This document shows positions 1-10,567 of a DNA stretch of 64,000 nucleotides, piece by piece. Source of the stretch: an uncultured Mycoplasmatota bacterium (GTDB lineage Bacteria > Bacillota_I > Bacilli_A > RF39 > UBA660); assembly GCA_946403755.1 (NCBI GenBank), contig CAMJBC010000006.1, positions 59,434 to 123,433 of the forward strand, written 5' to 3'. Below the pieces are notes generated by a model. It was not told the DNA's origin. It did no database searches and saw nothing but the letters and a program-made list of their open reading frames with translations. The position numbers were made by a program, and so were the translations under genes. Every line of letters begins with the position of its first letter. Within the stretch, counting starts at the first letter, position 1.

Positions 1-2
1 AA

Positions 3-1613
3 AAAGGTAAATTATTTAGTGGTGTAACTAGAGGTAATGGTATTATTGGTGAAGTAGTAACAGAAAATGTTAAGAAATTTAAAAATATACCATTAGAAAT
101 TCCATTTAAAGGAGATCTTGTTGTAAGAGGAGAAGCTATTATTAAATATTCTGATTTCAATAAAATGAATGATGATAATGTTAGTGATGGAGAATTACAA
201 TTTAAGAATCCTAGAAATCTATGTAGTGGAAGTGTTAGACAATTAGATAGTAGTGTAACAGCAAAAAGAAATGTAAATATAATAATATTTGCTTTAATAG
301 AAGCAGATACTAATATACCAAATTCTAAGAAAGAACAATTTGATTGGTTAGATTCATTAGGATTTGAAACAGTTGAAAGAGTAGAAGTTACTTCTTCAAC
401 AATGGAAGAAGAAGTATTAAACTTCAAAGAAAAAATTAAAACTTATGATATACCAAGTGATGGTTTAGTTCTTACATTTGATGATAGTGCTTATGGAGAA
501 AGCTTAGGTAGTACAGCCAAGTATCCAAAACATTCAATAGCATTCAAATGGAAAGATGAAACAGTTGAAACAACATTATTAAGTGTAGACTGGATGGCAT
601 CAAGAACTGGTTTAATAAACCCAGTGGCAGTATTTGAAAGTGTTGAAATAGAAGGAACTGTTGTTTCAAGAGCATCCCTCCACAATTTATCTATAATGGG
701 TAATTTACATTTAGGTATAGGAGATACTATTGAAGTATTTAAAGCTAATATGATCATTCCACAAGTTGCTAATAACTTAACAATGAGTGATAATATTAAA
801 ATACCTGATAAATGTCCAGTATGTGGAGAACCAACAGTTATTGAAACAATAAATAAAGTTAAATACTTATATTGTAATAATGACTTTTGTCCAGCTAAAT
901 TAATTAAAAGATTAAGTTTATTTACTAGTAGAAATGCTATGAATATAGATGGAATATCAGATCAAATATTATCTAGATTTATTAGTGAAGGAATACTTAC
1001 TAGTTACAGAGATTTATATCATTTAGATGATTATAAAGATGAAATAGTTAATTATGATGGATTTGGTGAAAAATCATATCAAAATATGTTAGATAGTATT
1101 AATAAATCAAGAAAAGTTAAATTACCAAACTTCATATATGCATTAGGTATTCCAGAAATAGGAGTATCAAGAGCTAAATTAATATGTAATAAATACAATA
1201 ATGATTTTGATAAAGTTAGAAATCTTACTTTTGAAGAGTTAAGTGCTATTGATGGAGTAGGAGATGTAATAGCTAAGGAATGGATAAGATATTTTACAAA
1301 TGAAGAATTTATTCATGAATTAGATGACTTGATAAAAGAATTAGATTTTGAAAAAGGTAATGATAAAGGAAATAAATTACAAGATTTAACATTTGTAATA
1401 ACAGGATCTATAAATAATTTTAATAATAGAGATGAAATGATAGAATTTATTGAACAAAATGGTGGTAAAGTAGTATCAAGCATTTCTAGTAAAGTAAATT
1501 ATTTAATAAATAATGATGTTAATTCAACATCTACTAAAAATAGAATGGCTAATGAGTTAAATATTAAAATAATCTCTGAAGAAGAGTTTATGAATATGGT
1601 AGGAGGAAAATAA
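3..1613 (+). CDS. ligA: NAD-dependent DNA ligase LigA, 5' truncated by window edge (frame open from base 3; the ORF-track Met at 165 is internal)
   Basis: Upstream in-frame translation KGKLFSGVTRGNGIIGEVVTENVK..VVRGEAII; zinc-finger CPVCGEPT...CNNDFCP; C-terminal BRCT LTFVITGSINNF.NRDEMIEFIEQNGGKV. Confidence 0.95.
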   Translation, partial: KGKLFSGVTRGNGIIGEVVTENVKKFKNIPLEIPFKGDLVVRGEAIIKYSDFNKMNDDNVSDGELQFKNPRNLCSGSVRQLDSSVTAKRNVNIIIFALIEADTNIPNSKKEQFDWLDSLGFETVERVEVTSSTMEEEVLNFKEKIKTYDIPSDGLVLTFDDSAYGESLGSTAKYPKHSIAFKWKDETVETTLLSVDWMASRTGLINPVAVFESVEIEGTVVSRASLHNLSIMGNLHLGIGDTIEVFKANMIIPQVANNLTMSDNIKIPDKCPVCGEPTVIETINKVKYLYCNNDFCPAKLIKRLSLFTSRNAMNIDGISDQILSRFISEGILTSYRDLYHLDDYKDEIVNYDGFGEKSYQNMLDSINKSRKVKLPNFIYALGIPEIGVSRAKLICNKYNNDFDKVRNLTFEELSAIDGVGDVIAKEWIRYFTNEEFIHELDDLIKELDFEKGNDKGNKLQDLTFVITGSINNFNNRDEMIEFIEQNGGKVVSSISSKVNYLINNDVNSTSTKNRMANELNIKIISEEEFMNMVGGK

Positions 1614-1614
1614 A

Positions 1615-3183
1615 ATGTATAAAAATAACAAATTAGTAATAGGTAAAAATGGAGATCATGAACTATGTATTTTACCAAAAATGGCTAACAGACATGGTAT
1701 TATAACAGGAGCTAGTGGTAGTGGTAAAACTACAACAGTTAAAGTTATAGCTGAATCATTTTCTAGCGCTGGTATTCCAGTATTATATGTTGATGTTAAA
1801 GGAGATTTAGCTAGTATATGTAAAGCAGGAGAACCTAATGAAAATGTTGATAAGAGAGTTGTTTCATTAAAATTAGAAGATTTCACATATCAATCATTTC
1901 CAGTAACTTTCTTTGATGTATTTAAGAAAATGGGTCATCCAATTAGAACAACAGTTGAAAGTATTGGACCAAGATTATTATCAATATTACTTGGACTTTC
2001 TGATGCTCAAGAAGGAGTACTTGCAATAGTATTCCAAATTGCTAAAGATGAAGAAATGCATTTAATAGATCTTGGAGATTTAAAGAGTTTATTACTTTAT
2101 GTAGGAGATAATAAAGATAAATATATAACTAAGTATGGAAACATTACTACTCAAACAGTTGGGGCAATTCAAAGAAATATTTTAATGCTTGAACAAGAGG
2201 GCGGAGTTGAATTCTTTGGTAAACCAGAATTACAATTATTTGACTTAATGCAATTTGACTATAATGGTAAAGGCTTTGTAAATGTACTTGACGCTCAAGA
2301 ACTATTTAAAAAGCCAACATTATATGCTGTATTCTTAGTATGGATGTTAAATAATTTATATGATAATTTACCAGAAGTAGGAGATTTAGAAAGACCTAAA
2401 CTTGCATTATTCTTAGATGAAGCACATTTAATCTTTTCTGAAATGTCACCTGCTGTTACTAAACAAATAGTACAAGTTGTAAAACTAATTCGTTCTAAAG
2501 GAGTAGGTGTATACTTTATTTCTCAATCACCAAGTGATGTACCAGATGATATTCTTTCTCAACTTGGTAATAAAGTACAACATGTACTTAGAAGTTATAC
2601 TCCAAGTGATGATAAAGCTATCAAAGCTGCTGCTAATTCATTTAGAACAAATCCTAAATTTAAAACAGAAGATGCTATTAGAGAATTAGCAACAGGAGAA
2701 GCTTTAATATCATTCTTAGATGAAAAAGGTGAACCAAGCATCGTTGAAAGAGCATGGATTTTACCTCCACAAAGTTTCATGGGGACTATTAGCGATGAAT
2801 TAAGAGATTCATTAATTAAATCAAGTCGTATATATGGAAAATATGAAACTGAACAAAATGAAGTTTCTGCTACTGAAAAAGTAGATGAAGAAAATGCTAA
2901 GATAGCTGAAGAAAAGAAAAAAATTGAAGAAGAAAAGCAAGCTGCTATCAAAGCAAAAGAAGAAGAAAAACAAAGATTAGCTGCTGAAAAGCAAGCTGAA
3001 AAAGAAGCTAAAGAACAAGCTAGATTAGAAAAAGAGGCCCAAAAACAAAAAGAAAAAGAAGAAAAAGAAGCTGAAAAGAAGAGAAAACAAAATACTAAGA
3101 TATTTAGACAACTTGGTAATAAAGTTGTTAATAAAGCAACAACTAAAGCTGTTAATACACTATGGAAAGGTATATTTAAATAG
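1615..3183 (+). CDS. HerA-like/DUF853 (YjgR-type) ATPase with long charged C-terminal coiled-coil
   Basis: Walker A GASGSGKTTTVK, Walker B LALFLDEAHLIF, C-terminal Lys/Glu-rich region. Confidence 0.8.
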   Translation: MYKNNKLVIGKNGDHELCILPKMANRHGIITGASGSGKTTTVKVIAESFSSAGIPVLYVDVKGDLASICKAGEPNENVDKRVVSLKLEDFTYQSFPVTFFDVFKKMGHPIRTTVESIGPRLLSILLGLSDAQEGVLAIVFQIAKDEEMHLIDLGDLKSLLLYVGDNKDKYITKYGNITTQTVGAIQRNILMLEQEGGVEFFGKPELQLFDLMQFDYNGKGFVNVLDAQELFKKPTLYAVFLVWMLNNLYDNLPEVGDLERPKLALFLDEAHLIFSEMSPAVTKQIVQVVKLIRSKGVGVYFISQSPSDVPDDILSQLGNKVQHVLRSYTPSDDKAIKAAANSFRTNPKFKTEDAIRELATGEALISFLDEKGEPSIVERAWILPPQSFMGTISDELRDSLIKSSRIYGKYETEQNEVSATEKVDEENAKIAEEKKKIEEEKQAAIKAKEEEKQRLAAEKQAEKEAKEQARLEKEAQKQKEKEEKEAEKKRKQNTKIFRQLGNKVVNKATTKAVNTLWKGIFK

Positions 3184-3581
3184 TGAATAAAAGAAATAAA
3201 ATTGTTTGTATTTCACTAGCAGTATTAGTATTATTAGTTATAGGTTTTAATTATTATAGAGATAATTTAAAACCTACAACGCTTCCTATAAGAGAATATA
3301 AACCTATACATGATAGAGACTTTGTAAATAATGAAGTTATTATTACATTTTATGATGATGCTACAAATGAAGAAAAAGAAGATTTTTTTGATAGCATATC
3401 TGATCTAAGTTATTCTAGAAATTTATATGATAATACATATGTTTTAGAATTAAATCGTAGTTTTGAAACTCGTAGTGAAGTTATTATATATTGTGATCAA
3501 TTAAATAAAAATAAATATATTAAATACTGTGAACCAAACAATATTATAAAATTAGATGATTGTAGTAAGGGGCCTTGCTAA
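3183..3581 (+). CDS. hypothetical single-TM protein (GTG start)
   Basis: N-terminal hydrophobic segment IVCISLAVLVLLVIGF; packed after preceding gene. Confidence 0.6.
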   Translation: MNKRNKIVCISLAVLVLLVIGFNYYRDNLKPTTLPIREYKPIHDRDFVNNEVIITFYDDATNEEKEDFFDSISDLSYSRNLYDNTYVLELNRSFETRSEVIIYCDQLNKNKYIKYCEPNNIIKLDDCSKGPC

Positions 3582-3766
3582 TGGACAGAGATATTAGATT
3601 ATATAGAAAAGAATTAGCATTTAATAGAACTGATATTTTAGAGACAATTTATGATAAAGATAAAGAAGAACAAGAACAATTAGATGAATTACAAAAAAAC
3701 TTAAGAAGAAAAATGCTAATTAGAAAATTTTTAAAAAAATTAAAAAACATTATTATTACAAAATAA
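3581..3766 (+). CDS. small charged hypothetical protein (ATG at 3581 preferred over TTG at 3575)
   Basis: ORF in operon context. Confidence 0.5.
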   Translation: MDRDIRLYRKELAFNRTDILETIYDKDKEEQEQLDELQKNLRRKMLIRKFLKKLKNIIITK

Positions 3767-3776
3767 TGGAGGTTAT

Positions 3777-4109
3777 ATGAATAAAAAATTTAAAGATTTG
3801 GATGCATCTGATAATATTGAAACTATTGCTTCAACATTAAGAAGTGCTTTAGCAGAATATCAAGCTGAATATGAAAAAATGAAATCAGATGGAGTAATAG
3901 ATGATGAAGAATTAAATAGAATTATTACAACTATGCAAGAATTAGAATTTAAAGCTAGAACTCTAAAGACTAGTATGACTGCTCCAAATGAAATACAAAT
4001 TATGGATGAAATAATTAATATTATTAATGCTGAACAAGTTAAAATGACTAATATTAAAAATAATCCAATGGAAGAAGTTAAAACAGAATCAGTTCAAATG
4101 GAGATGTAA
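3777..4109 (+). CDS. hypothetical helical protein
   Basis: ORF with RBS tggaggtt upstream of ATG. Confidence 0.6.
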   Translation: MNKKFKDLDASDNIETIASTLRSALAEYQAEYEKMKSDGVIDDEELNRIITTMQELEFKARTLKTSMTAPNEIQIMDEIINIINAEQVKMTNIKNNPMEEVKTESVQMEM

Positions 4110-4110
4110 T

Positions 4111-4326
4111 ATGGATAAGAAACCTTTTAGTTTATTAACAATATTTATTATTCTTATTGTACTTTTAATTATTGGTACTGGAATATATCTTTATTTAAGA
4201 CCAAATAAATGTGAATCTTATGGTAAAGAATATATGGAACATTATAAATATGAAAATGGTATTAAAACATTTTCTTGTTGTAAGAATGATGAAGAATGCA
4301 TAGTTGTTTCTGAGGAAAGAAAATGA
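4111..4326 (+). CDS. small single-TM protein
   Basis: Hydrophobic segment LLTIFIILIVLLIIGTGIYLYL. Confidence 0.6.
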   Translation: MDKKPFSLLTIFIILIVLLIIGTGIYLYLRPNKCESYGKEYMEHYKYENGIKTFSCCKNDEECIVVSEERK

Positions 4327-4979
4327 AAAAGAAAATATTATTTCTTGTATTAATTCTTTGCTTGGTATTATATGGGTGTAAAAAAGAAGAAACATCTGAT
4401 AACAAATTATTAGATAATGTTAAAGTAGAAGAGTTAGGTATTATTAAAAGTGATCTTGGTGAAGAGTGTTTATTACTAAAAGCTACTAATAATAATTCTA
4501 ATAATATTACAATCTTTTCAACTGTTAAATTATATGATTCATCTAAAAAAGAATTAGCAAGTGAAACAGGATATATAAGTTTATATAATAAACAATCTGG
4601 ATATTATATAGTAGAAATATCAAGTGAGAATAAATATGATTCATATGAACTTCAAAATGATGCAGCTGGAAATATGTATGATAATTATAAAGATATTTAT
4701 AATAATGTAAAATTAGAACAAACTGATTCTGATGATAAAGAATTAATTAATTTTAAAATAGAGAATAAATCTAATAAAACTATTTCTGCTAAAGTATTAG
4801 GTCTATTCTATAAAAACAATAAAATCATTGCAGCTAGTATAGGTGAATGTGAAGATGTAGATAAAAATAATACATGTAATGATTCAATATATATACCTGT
4901 AGTTAGTGTAGATGATTATAGAATAATAGATTATGATAAGGTAGAAATATCATTAATGAATGTAAATTATTCAAATTAA
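4323..4979 (+). CDS. lipoprotein, FxLYD-like
   Basis: Lipobox LVLYGCKK; internal TIFSTVKLYDSSKKEL. Confidence 0.65.
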   Translation: MKKKILFLVLILCLVLYGCKKEETSDNKLLDNVKVEELGIIKSDLGEECLLLKATNNNSNNITIFSTVKLYDSSKKELASETGYISLYNKQSGYYIVEISSENKYDSYELQNDAAGNMYDNYKDIYNNVKLEQTDSDDKELINFKIENKSNKTISAKVLGLFYKNNKIIAASIGECEDVDKNNTCNDSIYIPVVSVDDYRIIDYDKVEISLMNVNYSN

Positions 4980-5009
4980 AAATGAATTATTCAAAATAAT
5001 TCATTTTTT
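4978..5009. terminator. bidirectional hairpin terminator between convergent genes
   Basis: AAAAATGAATTATT caa AATAATTCATTTTTT. Confidence 0.75.
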
Positions 5010-5892
5010 TATTTTCTTCAATTAATATACCAGTTGTATAACTAACATTAGGTATAAATTTAGATAATTCATTAATAGTAATTTTACTTTCAAAATATTT
5101 ATTAATATTATTTATTATATTAGTAGCTTTTTTAATACTTTCTTCATATAAATCATTTATAGATTCTTTATATATAGCAGTTTTAATACAAGGATGATTC
5201 CATTTTTTTCTTCTAATATTTAAATATGATTCATTTCCCTTAATATGATTAGATAAACAATATGATTTAGTTTTAAACACTTTATCAACAATTCTATAAA
5301 TAAATAATTTAATACCTAATTTATCCTTAGAAGTAACACTAAATAGTATTCTAGCATCTTTAATACTCTTTAAATAATATTTGGATGCATTTTTAATATT
5401 ATATGTTTCTTCATATGCATAATCTATACATCTCATAAGATTTCTTGTAAATAATGGATGTATTATTATAGATTTAGATATATTTAAATCTTTATATAAT
5501 TTATTAGTTTTCTTTTCATATAATAGAGCATCTATATTTCTTTCTACTTCTCTATGATCTGAAGATTTTAATCCACTTTTATAAAATATATATGGATGCA
5601 TAGTACTATCTAAAACATAATGAGTTATTGTTCCATATAAATAGGATAGGGTATTAATATTACTTAATTGTTTATTATCTTTTATATATTTAATTATATT
5701 TAATATATATTTTTGAGTATTTTTAATATGAAATGTATGCGCTAAAGATCTATATTTTTTATTTAAACTATAGTATAAATAATCATGGCTTTGAGCAAAG
5801 ATATAATAATTGTTATTAACATTTAATTGTAATTTATCAACAATATCTTTAGCAAAAAGATGATGTGTTACGATAGATGGCATATATTTCAC
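4987..5892 (-). CDS. zinc-dependent phospholipase C-like family protein
   Basis: MPSIVTHHLFAKDI...AQSHDYLYY...HYVLDSTMHPYIFY pattern. Confidence 0.6.
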   Translation of the reverse strand: MKYMPSIVTHHLFAKDIVDKLQLNVNNNYYIFAQSHDYLYYSLNKKYRSLAHTFHIKNTQKYILNIIKYIKDNKQLSNINTLSYLYGTITHYVLDSTMHPYIFYKSGLKSSDHREVERNIDALLYEKKTNKLYKDLNISKSIIIHPLFTRNLMRCIDYAYEETYNIKNASKYYLKSIKDARILFSVTSKDKLGIKLFIYRIVDKVFKTKSYCLSNHIKGNESYLNIRRKKWNHPCIKTAIYKESINDLYEESIKKATNIINNINKYFESKITINELSKFIPNVSYTTGILIEENKKMNYFE

Positions 5893-5928
5893 CTCAATTT
5901 AATTATAACAAAAAAAGTAGTCTTTAGA

Positions 5929-7851
5929 CTACTTCATGTTTAATAATAATTTATTAAAATCAATAACATTATCTCTAGGTACTGGTGGTTTTAATCCACT
6001 TAATGCTTTAACAGCAGTTTCTCTAGTATACTTAGATATTTTTTCTTCACCCATTAGTGCTTCTTTAATATCATCATATGTAACTTCAGTTCTATTATCA
6101 AGATCTGCAAGCGCATATGCATGTTTAATTACTCTTGATGCTATTTGAATTCTACTAGATTTATTATTATAAACTAAATGTTCAGTAGTTTCTAATAACC
6201 ACCTAATAATTATATCTCTTTTTTCTTCTGAAACTGATAGTTTAGCTTTAGCAAATTTATTATAACTTTCTATTAAATTATCAAGAATAGAATGCATAGT
6301 ATCTAAATCTAATTCTGGTAATTTAATTTCTTCAAATATACTAATAAAACCAGGATTTTCTTCAGAATAATAATCATAATTTTGAGTAGATGTAGCACCA
6401 ATAATTCTTATTGCTCCATTTCCAATATGTTGTTTTAATAACTCAGCTACAGAGTTATCACTATTAGATGTTTTGCCAGCACCAATAGCTTGATGAATAT
6501 CATCCATGAATACAACTACATTTTTATTAGTAAATGTTTCATTAAGTATACGATTAATTTTTTCTTCTAAAGTACCAACATATTGAGTACCTGCTACTAA
6601 ATCACCGCTACTAATTTTAATTATTCTAGTATCCTTTAATGAATCTGGTACAAGACCTTTTTTAATTCTGTAAGCAAGACCTTCAACTAAAGTAGATTTA
6701 CCACATCCATTTGGTCCAGTTATAATAACTGAAGCATCTCTTTCAGGGTATAGTAATTTAGTTTCAAGTGCTTTTAATTCTTTTTCTCTACCAACACAAG
6801 GATCTTTTAAATATGATTGTGCCGTTAAATCAATACCAATTTTATTTAAATATGGAGTATCAAAAACTCTATTATTTTCTTTTTTAACTTCAGGACTAAC
6901 ATCACTCATCTTTTTAGGAGCTTCCTTAGTACTAAATAATGAGCTAGTTTGAAAAGAAACATGAAACACATCACTTTCACTTTCAGGATCATAAAAACGT
7001 ATTGTTATTTGATCTATTGTATCTGTATTATCAATTATTTTTTCTAAAATTTGTTCGGTTAAACCAGCACGTCCACCAATTTTAGATATTCTATATAATT
7101 TATTAGTCTTTATATTACTTGTTAATATATCACGAGAAGTACTAGAATGTTTATATTTCCCATCAACAATAGCTTTTTTAAAATCAATACCATCTTTAAA
7201 ACTAATAAATGATTCACTATTTTCAGTATTAGGATTTTTTATAACAATAGAACAATTATCAAAATCTATAGTTTTATAATCAGATGGATTTTGGGGCTCT
7301 AATTCTTCATCTATATCAATAGAATACTTTTTCCAAAAATATTCATGATCTAATTCATATATAGCTTTTTCTAAATCTTGTAATAAACTTTCTTGTAAAT
7401 TAACACCTAACTTATCCATTAATTCATCTATTGGTTCATAATAATATTCTAAAAAATAATCAAGTATTTGATGTGCTTGTAAATCAAATAGAGGAATATT
7501 AGTATCATTTAAATTATTATTATATTTAATACGATCAGCAATAGCTGTAAACATACTAGATAATTTATTTTGTTTTAAATATGATGTTTCTTCAGCTTTA
7601 GAAAAAGATAGTTCTTTAAATGGAAAATTAAAACAACCAAGTATTTTTTCTAAAGTAATACCATAGTTTTCAAATACTTTTCTAACTTTTTCATTATTTT
7701 TAATCGCAGATATTAAAAAAGATATACCCATATATTTTTCTAATGGATTATCTTGATCATGTTGTATAAAAAAATCTAAATAAGAAAAAGCCTCATCTAT
7801 GTATGTTTTTGTTTCATCATTTAAATTAATTAGTATTTCATCATTGTTCAT
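5929..7851 (-). CDS. ClpA/ClpB-like single-AAA ATPase with Clp-N-like N-terminus (start ATG at 7851 after GGGGG RBS)
   Basis: CVGREKELKALETKLLYPERDASVIITGPNGCGKSTLVEGLAYRI; VVFMDDIHQAIGAG; no second AAA module. Confidence 0.75.
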   Translation of the reverse strand: MNNDEILINLNDETKTYIDEAFSYLDFFIQHDQDNPLEKYMGISFLISAIKNNEKVRKVFENYGITLEKILGCFNFPFKELSFSKAEETSYLKQNKLSSMFTAIADRIKYNNNLNDTNIPLFDLQAHQILDYFLEYYYEPIDELMDKLGVNLQESLLQDLEKAIYELDHEYFWKKYSIDIDEELEPQNPSDYKTIDFDNCSIVIKNPNTENSESFISFKDGIDFKKAIVDGKYKHSSTSRDILTSNIKTNKLYRISKIGGRAGLTEQILEKIIDNTDTIDQITIRFYDPESESDVFHVSFQTSSLFSTKEAPKKMSDVSPEVKKENNRVFDTPYLNKIGIDLTAQSYLKDPCVGREKELKALETKLLYPERDASVIITGPNGCGKSTLVEGLAYRIKKGLVPDSLKDTRIIKISSGDLVAGTQYVGTLEEKINRILNETFTNKNVVVFMDDIHQAIGAGKTSNSDNSVAELLKQHIGNGAIRIIGATSTQNYDYYSEENPGFISIFEEIKLPELDLDTMHSILDNLIESYNKFAKAKLSVSEEKRDIIIRWLLETTEHLVYNNKSSRIQIASRVIKHAYALADLDNRTEVTYDDIKEALMGEEKISKYTRETAVKALSGLKPPVPRDNVIDFNKLLLNMK

Positions 7852-7938
7852 ACAAATGCCCCCAATATAAATATTTATATTAACAAAATGATGTATTAAA
7901 GTCAATTTTATTTATGATATAATTTTATTGGTGATAAC

Positions 7939-8502
7939 ATGACTTTTAATGATATAAAAACTCCTAATGAACTACTTGAATTTATGAAAAATAATATAAA
8001 ATATGGTTTTTTAGGTAAAAATGGAAAAAAGTATTATGACCAATATTCAGAAGAATGGAACGATTGGAATAATGAATGTATAGTTCAAAGTGGAGAAGGA
8101 GTATTAAATTCAAATGTTGGTACATGTTGGGATCAAGTTGAATTAGAAAGATTATGGTTTGAAAAAAATAATTATAATTTTAAAACTATATTTATGTGGT
8201 TTGAAGTAGGAAGAGAATGCAATTTACCAACACATACTTTTTTATTATTTGAACAAAATAATAAATGGTATTGGTTTGAAAATTCTTTTGAGATGTATAG
8301 AGGTATACATGAATATAATAGTTTAGAAGAAGCAATAGAGGATGTTAAAAGTAAACAAATAGAATTCACATCAAAGAATTATAAAGATTTTAGTGAAGAA
8401 GATAAACAAACTTTAGTAAGTTATGAATATACAAAACCAACTCCAAATCTAGGAGTAGATGATTACTTAGCATTTGTTACTGGAAATAACTATATGCTAT
8501 AA
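7939..8502 (+). CDS. transglutaminase/papain-fold-like protein
   Basis: NSNVGTCWDQVELERLWF...THTFLLFEQNNKWYWFENSFE (C/H/N-like arrangement). Confidence 0.5.
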   Translation: MTFNDIKTPNELLEFMKNNIKYGFLGKNGKKYYDQYSEEWNDWNNECIVQSGEGVLNSNVGTCWDQVELERLWFEKNNYNFKTIFMWFEVGRECNLPTHTFLLFEQNNKWYWFENSFEMYRGIHEYNSLEEAIEDVKSKQIEFTSKNYKDFSEEDKQTLVSYEYTKPTPNLGVDDYLAFVTGNNYML

Positions 8503-8520
8503 TATAAATATAATTGAGGT

Positions 8521-10269
8521 ATGCTTATGTATGATAAAAAATTAGATGAAATAATTAGTAAAGATCCTTCAAAAAAATATCTAAAAGAAATAGTTGATAG
8601 AGGAATAATTGTAGTTTCTCCAAATACAGAGAAGTATTTAAATGATCCTAATCAATTACCGCTTAAAGGATTCACTGGAAATAAAACAATAAGTAGACAA
8701 TTTATTATAGATTTAATGTCTCATGATGATTCATTTGATAAATTAAAACAATTATATGAAAATGATTTATTTGCAGTTGTTACAATGTTTGTGAGTGAAG
8801 AAGGAAATTTTAGATATCAATGTAATATTGATAGAATGTTACTTGTTGATTTATTAAAGCAAATTGATATAAATGAAGTACCTCAAATAAGAGAACGATA
8901 TAATCAAGTAATGGATTATGTATCATATGATAAGTATAAAGAGAAAACTCAAAATAACAATTATGAAATTGTAATAGATGGTAAAAGTTATGTAATTCCA
9001 GTTACATTAATTTATCAATTTATGGATACAAGTAATGAAGAATTTAATAATATATTATCTAATGCAGGAGATATTAATGGTATTCCAATAGAACATTTTT
9101 TATATGCTGTTAGAAGATATTATGAAGATAATGAAGTTACAAAAAAATATTTTGTAAATGAAGAATTAAAAAATAGATTAAATGAAATAAAATCATCTAA
9201 AATAGTAGATGTTCAAATGATAAACGAGTACTTGAATATAGATGATTTAATAATTGAAAAAATTAAAGTTGATAAAGAATTAGAAAATCATATTTTAAGT
9301 GATATATCACCTGATTTTAATGATTTAGAAAAAGCCTTATATATTTATATTAAACTGTGTAAAACTCTAACATATGATGAAGAATTTTATGCAATAAATC
9401 AAAAAGGTCCATTAGCAAAAAAACATAAAACTATAGATAATGTATCTAATATTTCACTTACAAATAATAAAGTTGTTTGTTATGAATTTGATGCATTATA
9501 TTCATATTTTTTACATAAACTAGGTATTAATTATAAACGTTTTGTAGGGACAAGGAATGCTTATGGAGAAACTGGTGAACAAGAATTCTCTAATGATTTT
9601 AATTCATATAGTGAAGGACATACTTTCCTAAAATTTAGAAGTGGAAAGTATTTAGTAAAAGCAGATTCTGTTACTAAAATATTACAAGGTGATTTAATGC
9701 AAGCTAAATTAAATCAACCTTTAGAAGGACTCGTTTGTGAAAATGTTAATGAAGAGTCAAGAAATGAGTTTACAGAAGCATTAAATAAAGTTTACACATA
9801 TATAGCAAGTAGAGAAGCAAAAATAAGTCAAAATGAACCTGGTAAAAAAGAATCTTTTGATGATATAGTTTCTCAGTTTGTAAGTACAACTGATAAATTA
9901 AAACCAGTTGATATAAGAGAAAAAATAGAAATATTAATAAATAAAGTTAATGCTACTAAAATGGTTGGTATTGATGCTTATTCATATTTATTACAATTAA
10001 AAAAGATTTTATTTACTGAACAAGAAATAAAAAAGAATTTTAGAGTTTCTATTATAAGAAATTCTAAAGAAGATTCTGCTGAAGCGTTAGCTATTATAAC
10101 TACTAGACTTCCAAATGAAATGGGAAAAATGGTTGTAAATAGATATATGTATAGACCAGGTGAAGGATTAGTACCAATTTCTGAAGAAGAATTACAAGCT
10201 AATTTTGATGATGATACGATGGGATATGTTGGAGATAACGCTCCGATCATACCTGGAATAAAAATGTAG
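8521..10269 (+). CDS. hypothetical protein with transglutaminase-like core
   Basis: LEKALYIYIKLCKTLTYDEEFY...NNKVVCYEFDALYSYFLHKLGINYKRF...GHTFLKFRSGKYLVKADS. Confidence 0.5.
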   Translation: MLMYDKKLDEIISKDPSKKYLKEIVDRGIIVVSPNTEKYLNDPNQLPLKGFTGNKTISRQFIIDLMSHDDSFDKLKQLYENDLFAVVTMFVSEEGNFRYQCNIDRMLLVDLLKQIDINEVPQIRERYNQVMDYVSYDKYKEKTQNNNYEIVIDGKSYVIPVTLIYQFMDTSNEEFNNILSNAGDINGIPIEHFLYAVRRYYEDNEVTKKYFVNEELKNRLNEIKSSKIVDVQMINEYLNIDDLIIEKIKVDKELENHILSDISPDFNDLEKALYIYIKLCKTLTYDEEFYAINQKGPLAKKHKTIDNVSNISLTNNKVVCYEFDALYSYFLHKLGINYKRFVGTRNAYGETGEQEFSNDFNSYSEGHTFLKFRSGKYLVKADSVTKILQGDLMQAKLNQPLEGLVCENVNEESRNEFTEALNKVYTYIASREAKISQNEPGKKESFDDIVSQFVSTTDKLKPVDIREKIEILINKVNATKMVGIDAYSYLLQLKKILFTEQEIKKNFRVSIIRNSKEDSAEALAIITTRLPNEMGKMVVNRYMYRPGEGLVPISEEELQANFDDDTMGYVGDNAPIIPGIKM

Positions 10270-10278
10270 AGGTGAAAT

Positions 10279-10503
10279 ATGTTAGATAAATTAATTGAAA
10301 CAAATAATAACATAATTAATCAAACTAATGATGAAGATAAAAAGAAAAAACATCTATTAATTAAAAAGATGTTAGAAGATAAACAATGTTTTTTCAAAAT
10401 GAATATAGAGACATCATATGCAGTTTTAAGAGAATTAAATATTCCTGAAGAAGATTTAAAAAATGTATATTCAGAATTAATTGATTCATCAAATATAGTA
10501 TAA
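10279..10503 (+). CDS. small hypothetical protein
   Basis: ORF with RBS gaggtgaaat. Confidence 0.55.
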   Translation: MLDKLIETNNNIINQTNDEDKKKKHLLIKKMLEDKQCFFKMNIETSYAVLRELNIPEEDLKNVYSELIDSSNIV

Positions 10504-10567
10504 GAAATGTTAAGCAGGTTGTAATATCTGCTTTTTGTATGCTAAAATTATTATAGGAGAGATATAT

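Noticed and set aside
491-757. Antisense ORF over ligA
   Set aside because: Overlaps a confident gene in an AT-rich genome; no RBS or family
2595-2951. 118-aa antisense ORF over DUF853 gene
   Set aside because: Composition (Ser/Phe-rich) is the expected complement of the charged coiled-coil
9978-10313. 111-aa antisense ORF over 8521..10269
   Set aside because: Shadow ORF without RBS or domain
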